Origin: CALKWS01 sp051020515
GTDB taxonomy: Bacteria; Actinomycetota; Actinomycetes; Actinomycetales; Beutenbergiaceae
DNA: 64,000 nucleotides
Assembly (NCBI RefSeq): GCF_051020515.1
Contig: NZ_CP194857.1
Span: 1,426,001-1,490,000, forward strand
Direction of reading: 5' to 3'
The first letter of the stretch is position 1. Every line of letters begins with the position of its first letter. The notes beneath the pieces were generated by a model. That model did no database searches. It saw nothing but the letters and a program-made list of their open reading frames with translations, and had not been told where the DNA came from. The position numbers and the translations under genes were made by a program. This document shows, piece by piece, positions 57,372 to 64,000 of the stretch.

Positions 57372-57938
57372 TCATTCCTCGATCGACTGCCAGCGGCCCT
57401 CCTTCTCCATGTCCGGAGGCGGAGGAAGGTCGGACGCCGTGTCGTTGTAGTGGGTGCTCACGGTGCTCACGTAGTCGCGCAGCATGCGATCCAACTCGGG
57501 TAGTTGCTCGTTTACAGTTGTCATGTGCTCGGACTTGATGCCCTTTTGCATAACGAACCCGAGTTCGGACAACTTGTTGATTTCCACGTCCAGGCGCTCC
57601 GCTTTCTCGACAGCCCACGAGGGACCGAGCACGCGGAGCGCGAGCACGGCACCACGAAACCTGTCCTTCGTGCGGTTGAACTCGTCCATCATCTCTGAAA
57701 GGCCCTCGGGGGCTCGTCGGTACTGCGCCTTCACGTAGATGCCGTGAAGCAGCGATCGAATAAGCCCGGCGGTGTCGCGCGCAAGTCCTACCGCTTGGAG
57801 CACCCGTTGCCGCTCTGCGGTTTCTTCTGCTTCTCGCGCCTGGCGTTCCGCGTCGCCGCGAAGCGTGCGCTGATTCAGCCACCATCCGAGGACGATGCCT
57901 GCCGGACCGAGCAGCCACGGGATCACGTCTTGCACCAT
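57372..57938 (-). CDS. membrane-anchored helical protein of unknown function
   Basis: 188 aa from ATG 57938. An N-terminal transmembrane helix (VIPWLLGPAGIVLGWWLNQ) is followed by a charged coiled-coil-like helix (GDAERQAREAEETAERQRVL) and a cytoplasmic helical domain ending in a Pro-rich, acidic tail. This N-TM plus coiled-coil form is frequent among membrane partners in defence islands, but no named family is recognised. Same strand as the DUF4209 gene, 413 bp upstream of it. Confidence 0.6.
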   Translation of the reverse strand: MVQDVIPWLLGPAGIVLGWWLNQRTLRGDAERQAREAEETAERQRVLQAVGLARDTAGLIRSLLHGIYVKAQYRRAPEGLSEMMDEFNRTKDRFRGAVLALRVLGPSWAVEKAERLDVEINKLSELGFVMQKGIKSEHMTTVNEQLPELDRMLRDYVSTVSTHYNDTASDLPPPPDMEKEGRWQSIEE

Positions 57939-58451
57939 GCCGAAATTGTGCCGCACAGCACCGACACTCGACCGGAACCAGGACCGCACGGGCGGCATAG
58001 TGGCGGAAGGCACCGGGTCTCGGGTTTGCGGCTTCGGACTGTCTCGCAAGCCGAACGTTCAACGCAGAAGCGCTCCGCTGACCTGCGCCAACGTCCGTGC
58101 TCATTCCGGGCCGTCCCGTTAGACCAGTCCGGTGATGTGACCGGTGAGGGGGCGTTATCTGAACGCGCTCTCGGTGACCCCGCAACAAGCGGGCGTGGCA
58201 GGCGCTGTCCAGCATCGGCTGGGGCGGGCCAGCGTGGTTCCAGGGCCACGAGGGCGTGTCATGCCGCATCCGCGTAGTGCCGCGACGAGGGACTCCACCC
58301 CAGGTATCGGTCCAGGGGTGCGCCTCCTCCCCCCGGGGAGGAGGTGGGGCACGCCCGATCTCGTCGCCAGGGACGTTCTACTCCCTCTCGGCCGCTCGTA
58401 GCGTCGTCAGTGTCGCCGGCAGCAGTGCCGGTGGGAACTGGAGCAGAGCAC
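57939..58451. other. Intergenic region before the ABC exporter
   Basis: 513 bp with no convincing gene. Its last 130 bp hold a strong hairpin (58323-58344) and presumably the promoter of the ABC transporter operon. Confidence 0.45.
58323..58344. promoter_or_regulatory. Strong hairpin upstream of the ABC exporter gene
   Basis: Arms CCTCCTCCCC (58323-58332) and GGGGAGGAGG (58335-58344) with a 2-nt loop, 107 bp before ATG 58452. Could be a regulatory palindrome, or an attenuator-type structure that hides a GGAGG-like sequence. Confidence 0.5.
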
Positions 58452-60319
58452 ATGATCGAGGTGACGCACCTGACCAAGCGCTACGGCGCCGCGACGGCGG
58501 TGGACGACCTGTCCTTCACCGTGCGGCCCGGCACGGTCACCGGCTTCCTGGGACCGAACGGGGCCGGGAAGTCGACGACGATCCGGGCGGTCGTCGGGCT
58601 GGAGAGGCCGACGTCCGGTTCCGCCACCGTGGGTGGGCAGCGGTACGCCGACCTGCCCGCCCCGCTGCAGGAGGTCGGCACGATGCTCGACGGCCGGAAC
58701 GCTCATCCCGGACGCACGGCGCTCGGCCACCTGATGGGACTGGCGCGCACGCACGGCATCGGTCGGGCGCGCGTCGAGCAGGTGATCGGTCTCGCCGGCC
58801 TGGAGTCCGTCGCCCGTCACCGGGTCCGGACCTTCTCACTGGGCATGGGCCAGCGACTGGGCGTCGCCGCGGCCCTGCTGGGAGACCCCGCCACCCTCAT
58901 CCTCGACGAGCCGGTCAACGGCTTGGACCCCGACGGCGTGCGGTGGATCCGTCATCTGCTGCGGGCCCTGGCCGCCGAAGGGCGGACCGTGTTCCTGTCC
59001 TCCCACCTCATGAGTGAACTGACCGAGACCGCCGGCCGAGTCATCGTCATCGGACAGGGGCGGCTGCTGGCCGACGAGGACCTGCAGACGCTCGTGGCCG
59101 CGACGGCCGGCGCCGGTGTGGTGCGGGTCCGGGGGGTGGACCCCGGCCCTTTGGCCCGCGCGCTGGAGGACCGCGGGGCCACCGTCGTCATGTCGCAGGC
59201 GGGCGTGCTGGAGGTCACCGGCGCCGACGCCGGGGCGGTCGGCGCCCTCGCAGCGGACCTCGGGGTCACCCTGCTCGAGTTGTCCACCGTGTCGGGCACC
59301 CTCGAAGACGCATACCTGGTCCTGACGGCCCGACGCCGTGCAGTACCGGACCACGGCACCGGCCCGGACGGAAGAGACCCGATGAGCACCGTCGCCGACC
59401 TGCCCGCTCCCGTCGGCCTGCCAACGCGACCACGCGCTACCTTCGGCCGCGTCCTGGCCTCCGAGTGGTCCAAGGCCTGGGGCCTGCGTTCCACGCGGTG
59501 GGCGGCCGCGGTCATGGTGCTGCTCACCACCGGACTCGTCTACCTCAGCGGCATCGGCTCCCAGGTCGGCCCCGAGGGGTACGGCAGCCTCGCCTACTTC
59601 GTCACGAGCACACTCGTGATCACGCAGTTCCCGATCTTGCTCCTCGGGGTACTGCTGGGCAGCGGGGAGTTCTCCAGCCGGAGCGCCGGGCCGACGTTCG
59701 TCGCCGTCCCGTCCCGGACGCCAGTGCTGCTCGCCAAGGCGCTCGTGACGGTTCTGGCTCTCGGTGTCCTCATCGGCGCCACGGAGTACCCCGCCGGCGC
59801 GTCCCGTTCGACATTCCTCGCAGTCCCCCGCCGGTGCCCGTGCTCGCTGCTCAAGGGCTCACCGTCGCCGCAGCCGCGGCACTGACGGCGGTTGCGGCGC
59901 TGGGGGTCACCTTCCTCGCCATCCTGCCGCTCCGTGGCGAACTCGTACTCGCACTGGACCCCTCCGACCCGGAGGCCACCCGCATGCTGGGCGGCTTCGT
60001 CCTCTACCTCGTGGGCTCGGCGCTGCTGGGCACCGCCCTCGGCACCCTCGCGAGAGGGCCTGCTGCGGGTCTGGTCGCCGGGGTGGTGCTGGTGTTCCTC
60101 CTCGAACAGATCGTCGTGCTCCTTGGTGCTTCGTGGCTGGTGGCAGCCCTGCCGGGGTGGGCGGGACGGCTTGCGGTGGCCTCCGACGCCGGCGCCGCAC
60201 AGAACGCCGCCCAGGCGGGAGTGGGCATCACCCCGTGGCTCGGCCTGGGCGTCATGGCGGTGTGGGTCGTCGTGCTCTTCCTGGTCGCCGCGGTGCGGCT
60301 ACGGCGCAGCAGTATCTGA
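58452..60319 (+). CDS. ABC exporter: ATPase and permease read as one frame (frameshift in permease)
   Basis: The first 300 residues are a full ABC ATPase with Walker A GPNGAGKST, signature FSLGMGQRL, Walker B LILDEPVNGLD and H-loop SSHLM. No stop separates it from MSTVADLPAPVG (ATG 59382), where an ABC-2-type permease begins with LASEWSKAWGLRSTRWAA. Usually these are two genes overlapping at ATGA, so the continuous frame is either a true fusion or an indel near the junction. In the permease the frame breaks at about 59835 (one G missing, RR to VPVLAAQGLT) and continues to 60319. Likely drug or peptide export, controlled by the two-component genes that follow. Confidence 0.85.
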
Positions 60320-60328
60320 GGCCCGCAC

Positions 60329-61786
60329 GTGAGTCGCGAGACGGTGGCCTGGCACACTCCAGGTGTGCCCCTCGATCTGTCCAGGACGTCCGCCGCGGCG
60401 ACGGGCGCTCCCGGGTGGGTCCGGACCTGGATCGAGCGGGCCCGGCAGACCCTCGCCGAGCGGCCGGACCTCGCGGACAGGCTCGTCTGGCAGGGCTACC
60501 TCGTGGCGGCGCTGCTGGCGACCGCGACCTATCTGGTCCCCGGCGTCATCTGGTTCGCCCACCCCCCGGGGTCGCAGGGGGCTCTCACCATCGCGGGGGT
60601 CACGGCCGTCACTGGGCTCCTCGGTGCCTTCGCCCTACGGCAGCGCCGCAGTCGACCGGTCCGGACCGTCGTGCTCACGACGGCGCTGGCGGTGCTCAAC
60701 GTCGCGGTCACCGGGGCGCCGGGCGCGACGGTGCTCGGCACGGCGCTGGCCATCCACGCGCTCGCCGCGGCATGGCCACCCGTACGGACCTGGCCGGCCG
60801 TCCTCGGCGCGCTCGTCGCGGTGAGCTTCGCGATGTTTGCCGGGCTCAGCCTCGATCTGGGGGGTGTGATCATCGGGCTCAGCAACCTGACCGCCGGCGC
60901 GCCGGACCACCCGCCCGGCCCCCTGACCCCGTCCGAGTGGAGCGGTTCTGGCAGGGCGATCGTCGCGAGCGACGCATCCCGTTTCCTCGAGGCGACCCTC
61001 GGCGCCTTGCTCCAGTTGACCGCCGTTGTGGCCGGACTCAGCGCCCGAAGCAGGCGTGAGCGGACGATCGCGATGCGGGCACAGGCGCAGGCGCTCGCGC
61101 GGGAGCACCGGCAGCACCTCCTCATGGCCCGTACCGCCGAGCGCACCACCATCGCCCGCGAGGTCCACGACGTCGTCGCGCACAGCATCTCGGTCATGGT
61201 CGCCCTCGCCGACGGCGCCACCGCCGTCGTCCCCCGGTCACCGGAGCAGGCGCGGGAGGCGATGCAGGAGGTCTCGGCGACCGGCAGGAGCGCGCTCGCG
61301 GACATGAAGCGTGTGCTCACGGCGTTGCACGAGACCGCCCCCGACCCCGCCGACGAGGTGGCGGACCTCACGGTCCTGGTCGACCGCTTCCGGGCAGCCG
61401 GCCTGCCCGTGACCGCCAGCGGGCTCAATGTCCAGGTCCCCGGTGCGGTCGCACTCGCGATGCGCCGGATCGTCGGTGAGGCGCTGACCAACGTCCTGCG
61501 GCACGCCCGCAGCGCCGAGCGGGTCACGCTCCGGATCGTCCGTACCCTCGACGCCGTGGCGATCGAGGTGCTCGACGACGGACGGCCCGCCGGGGCGTCC
61601 GACGCGCCGACGCAGGGGAGCGGACGCGGCCTCGTGGGGATCGGGGAACGCGCCGCGATCCTCGGCGGGAGCTGCGAGGCCGGGCCGCGGCCGGGAGGCG
61701 GGTGGCGCGTCGCGGTCACCCTGCCGATCGGGGCAGGACCCCACGACGACGGGAGGCGCGATGACGACGATCCTGCTGGCCGATGA
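60329..61786 (+). CDS. sensor histidine kinase (NarL-associated, HisKA_3)
   Basis: 485 aa. Four to six N-terminal transmembrane helices (about residues 50-235), then HisKA_3 with the phosphoacceptor in TIAREVHDVVAHSISVMVALA, and an HATPase_c domain with EALTNVLRHARSAERV and GRGLVGIGERAAILGG. GTG 60329 follows the exporter stop by 9 bp; GTG 60365 is an alternative. Its 3' end overlaps the response regulator by 26 bp. Probably senses envelope stress or an antibiotic handled by the exporter. Confidence 0.92.
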   Translation: MSRETVAWHTPGVPLDLSRTSAAATGAPGWVRTWIERARQTLAERPDLADRLVWQGYLVAALLATATYLVPGVIWFAHPPGSQGALTIAGVTAVTGLLGAFALRQRRSRPVRTVVLTTALAVLNVAVTGAPGATVLGTALAIHALAAAWPPVRTWPAVLGALVAVSFAMFAGLSLDLGGVIIGLSNLTAGAPDHPPGPLTPSEWSGSGRAIVASDASRFLEATLGALLQLTAVVAGLSARSRRERTIAMRAQAQALAREHRQHLLMARTAERTTIAREVHDVVAHSISVMVALADGATAVVPRSPEQAREAMQEVSATGRSALADMKRVLTALHETAPDPADEVADLTVLVDRFRAAGLPVTASGLNVQVPGAVALAMRRIVGEALTNVLRHARSAERVTLRIVRTLDAVAIEVLDDGRPAGASDAPTQGSGRGLVGIGERAAILGGSCEAGPRPGGGWRVAVTLPIGAGPHDDGRRDDDDPAGR

Positions 61787-62436
61787 CCAGGCCCTGCTCC
61801 GCAAGGGCTTTCGCATGGTGCTGGAGTCCGAGCCGGACCTTCGCGTGGTCGGAGAAGCCGCCGACGGTCGGGTCGCTGTCGACCAGGTGGCGTCCCTCGG
61901 CCCTGACGTCGTCGTCATGGACGTCCGGATGCCCGGCGGCGACGGGATCGAGGCGACCAAGCGGATCGTCGCCGCGCACCCCGCGACGCGGGTGCTGGTG
62001 CTGACGACCTTCGACCTCGACGAGTACGCCTTCGGGGCGCTGCGCGCGGGCGCGAGCGGGTTCCTGCTTAAGAATGCCGAACCGGCCGAGCTGGTCGCCG
62101 CCGTCCGGGCCGTGGCAGCCGGGGAGGCCGTGGTGGCCCCGCGGGTCACCGAACTGCTGCTGGCGATGTTCTCCGCCCGGCTCCCCACTACCCCGGCTGA
62201 GCGCGACGTCGACAGGCGAGACCCACGCCTGTCCGGCCTCACGCCGCGTGAGGCCGACGTCCTGCGGTTGGTGGCTTCGGGGCTGTCGAACACCGAGGTC
62301 GCCGAACGTCTGCACCTGTCCACCACGACCCAAGACCCACACCGGCCACCTACTGTCCAAGCTGGGCCTGCGGGACCGGGTACAACTGGCGATCTTCGCC
62401 TACGAGAGCGGCCTGGTCCGGGTAGGCGGCAGTTGA
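61761..62436 (+). CDS. response regulator, NarL/FixJ type (frameshifted)
   Basis: About 224 aa. Receiver domain: LLADDQALLRKGFRMVLE, phosphoacceptor Asp in DVVVMDVRMPGGDGIEA, LTTFDLDEYAFGALRAGASGFLLK. Linker, then LuxR HTH: LTPREADVLRLVASGLSNTEVAERL, breaking at 62329-62331 (one extra C) before KTHTGHLLSKLGLRDRVQ, which ends at 62436. Pairs with the kinase just upstream; its target is probably the exporter promoter. Confidence 0.92.
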
Positions 62437-62471
62437 CTTCCGGCGGTCCGCTCGGACGGCGAGAACCCAAC

Positions 62472-62971
62472 TCAGAAGTGCACCAACGCACCGATCGCGA
62501 ACACCGAAGCCGCCAACGACGCGCAGACGAACTCGATGATCATCCCCAGCCCCATCGACTTCATCGCCTCCACGGACGAACGCAGCGCTGCCCGGAGGTC
62601 GCGCCGGCGGTACCATTCCGCGGCCAGGAGCCCGATGGCGAAGCCGAGGAACAGCCCGACGACCGGAATGACGAACATGCCCACGATGGCGCCGGCCACA
62701 CCGACCAGGACCGGCGTGTTCGGGATGCGTTCTCGACGCATCTTCCGGCCGGTCAGGATCAATGAAGCGCTCATTCCCGCCAGGGCGAGCACCGCGCCGA
62801 TGATGCCGGCCGTCCACGAGGCACCCGACCCAGGATCCAGGCCCAGCCGACGACGGTGATGAGAGTCAACGCTGATCCGGGCAGGATCGGGAAGATCGTG
62901 CCCAGCACCGCCACCGCGAGCAGCAGCGCAGCCACGACGGTGACGATCACGTCCAGTGTGGTGGGATCCAT
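62472..62971 (-). CDS. DUF456 family membrane protein (frameshifted)
   Basis: About 166 aa. Starts MDPTTLDVIVTVVAALLLAVAVLG with FPILPGSALTLITVVGWAWILG, the DUF456 pattern. The frame breaks at 62829-62831 (one base missing in CCC), joining WAWILG to SGASWTAGIIGAVLALAG. Three or four helices and a charged cytoplasmic loop (GRKMRRERIPNTPVLVG), then FAIGLLAAEWYRRRDLRAA. Function unknown. Convergent with the response regulator. Confidence 0.8.
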
Positions 62972-62974
62972 CGT

Positions 62975-63331
62975 TCAGGTCGTCCGCGCGGCGGCCGGCG
63001 CCTGGGTGGTGCCATAGGTGGCGCCCCAATGGTCCATTTGCTGCACCACCGCACGCAGCGTGGTGCCCAGTTCGGTGAGTGCGTACTCCACCTTCGGGGG
63101 CACCTGCGGGTGGACCGTGCGTTGAATGATGCCGTCCTCTTCCAGTTCCCGCAGTTGACGCGTCAGCGTGCGTTCGCTGGCGGTGGGCAGGCGTCGGTGC
63201 AACTCGTGGGTGCGGTGCACGCCGTGCTCCAGCAGGTGTTTGACGATGGTGAGTTTCCAGGCTCCCCCGAGGACGGCGACCGCGATCTCCACCGGACACA
63301 CCTGCGCGGCTCGCTCAACCGATGCTCGCAC
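62975..63331 (-). CDS. HxlR family transcriptional regulator
   Basis: 118 aa from GTG 63331, with AGGAGGAA right upstream. The HxlR winged helix has a Cys near the start (AAQVCPVEIAVAVLGGAWKLTIVKHLLEHG, split over residues 7-36), then LPTASERTLTRQLRELEEDGIIQR and VEYALTELG. Divergent from the oxidoreductase at 63417, with 85 bp between, so it likely regulates that gene, as is common for redox-sensing HxlR/QorR proteins. Confidence 0.9.
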   Translation of the reverse strand: MRASVERAAQVCPVEIAVAVLGGAWKLTIVKHLLEHGVHRTHELHRRLPTASERTLTRQLRELEEDGIIQRTVHPQVPPKVEYALTELGTTLRAVVQQMDHWGATYGTTQAPAAARTT

Positions 63332-63416
63332 GCTTCCTCCTCTCGGCCACGAATGGCCGTACCGGCACAGAATTTCGGTACTTCCGCCGTCGACGTCGGG
63401 CTGTGACAGTAGCAGC

Positions 63417-64000
63417 ATGACGACGACGCCTCCCCACACGTTTCTCTGGGTCAGCGCCCACCCGGAGCCGGCTTCGCTGAACGGGCACCTGAGGCGCGAT
63501 GCCGCGACGCACCTGCAGGGACGCGGCCACCAGGTGCTGCAGTCCGACCTGTACGCCATGGGCTGGAACCCTGTCCTCGGACCGGATGCCGTGCTCCCAC
63601 GCCCAAGCCGGTTCAACCCCTCCGACGACGTACGGCGGGCCTACCTCACCGGGGGCCTCGCCCCGGACATCGTGGCCGAGCAGGAGAAACTGCTCGCGGC
63701 GGACGCCGTCGTGCTTCAGTTCCCCCTGTGGTGGTACGGGATGCCCGCCATCCTCAAGGGATGGTTCGACAAGGTGTTCCACTCCGGCTTCGCGTTCGGG
63801 AAGGACCCGGCCACGGGCCGCCGGCTGCGTTTCGAACAGGGGCCCTTCGCCGGCAAACGCGCCTTCGTCGTCGTCACGCTGGGCGATCGGCCCCGATCGA
63901 TCGGGCCACGGGGCAAGAGCGGGGAACTGCAGGAGATGCTCTTCGGCCTGCTGCACGGGACCCTCGCCTACACCGGGATGCAGGTACTGGAGCCGCTGGC
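63417..64000 (+). CDS. NAD(P)H:quinone oxidoreductase-like flavoprotein, partial (right edge)
   Basis: The first 195 residues are visible and the window ends inside the gene. Flavodoxin-like fold: WVSAHPEPASLNGHLRRDAATHL, FPLWWYGMPAILKGWFDKVF (the conserved F(P/Q)LxWxxxPAxLKGW segment of KefF/MdaB/NQO-type enzymes), and GKRAFVVVTLG. Two-electron quinone reduction with FAD/FMN. Divergent from an HxlR regulator. Confidence 0.88.
   Translation, partial: MTTTPPHTFLWVSAHPEPASLNGHLRRDAATHLQGRGHQVLQSDLYAMGWNPVLGPDAVLPRPSRFNPSDDVRRAYLTGGLAPDIVAEQEKLLAADAVVLQFPLWWYGMPAILKGWFDKVFHSGFAFGKDPATGRRLRFEQGPFAGKRAFVVVTLGDRPRSIGPRGKSGELQEMLFGLLHGTLAYTGMQVLEPL

Overview
The window is GC-rich chromosomal DNA from an actinobacterium. 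The evidence is the gene order rpsF-ssb-rpsR-rplI followed by dnaB, an inositol-1-phosphate synthase of the mycothiol/phosphatidylinositol type, a CCA-adding enzyme next to a NUDIX gene and a DUF6049 gene, and an S18 that lacks zinc cysteines. I lean towards the Micrococcales (Ruania/Beutenbergia/Cellulomonas-like), but that is inference from gene content. Layout: 1-18.4 kb is mostly core. It holds DUF6049 (cut by the left edge), NUDIX and cca, then two MFS exporters around a TetR gene, a DUF885 zinc-peptidase-like protein, a divergent HxlR regulator/hydrolase pair, a small rRNA-methylase-like gene, ino1, a class A penicillin-binding protein, and the rpsF-ssb-rpsR-rplI operon with its terminator. 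18.5-25.4 kb holds a DUF4333 lipoprotein, an operon of a Gfo/Idh-aldo/keto reductase fusion plus a LacI regulator with a perfect 18-bp operator, a MATE exporter, a cluster of DnaA-box-like sites, and dnaB. 25.6-31.2 kb is a small cassette of TPR-LuxR regulator, FAD oxidoreductase, methyltransferase and MFS exporter, which looks like a small-molecule modification and export unit. From about 31.3 to 58 kb the window becomes accessory. It has small single genes (SRPBCC, VOC, flavodoxin, DHFR-like, AraC, GrpB), mobile remnants (an IS3 orfA stub, an alcohol dehydrogenase scrap, an integrase-type transposase scrap), a complete IS5-type element with a CTAG target duplication, a serine recombinase, and a scattered set of probable defence or conflict genes. 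These are an AAA_14/DUF4143 ATPase, a VapBC pair, a tight Phd antitoxin / small protein / Abi_C triple, a large membrane-inserted YobI/KAP-like P-loop NTPase, and a DUF4209 protein with an Rx4H (HEPN-type) motif next to a membrane-anchored protein. 58.4-64 kb has an ABC exporter followed by its likely histidine kinase and response regulator, DUF456, an HxlR regulator, and a divergent NAD(P)H quinone-oxidoreductase-like gene cut by the right edge. A striking feature of the whole window is that about twenty reading frames, including cca, ino1, the penicillin-binding protein and the response regulator, are broken by 1-4 base indels, often in homopolymers or as dinucleotide duplications, with clean homology continuing in another frame. 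Frameshifts in housekeeping genes at this density point to sequence or assembly error rather than wholesale gene decay. I therefore list such genes as whole loci and give the break point in each entry.
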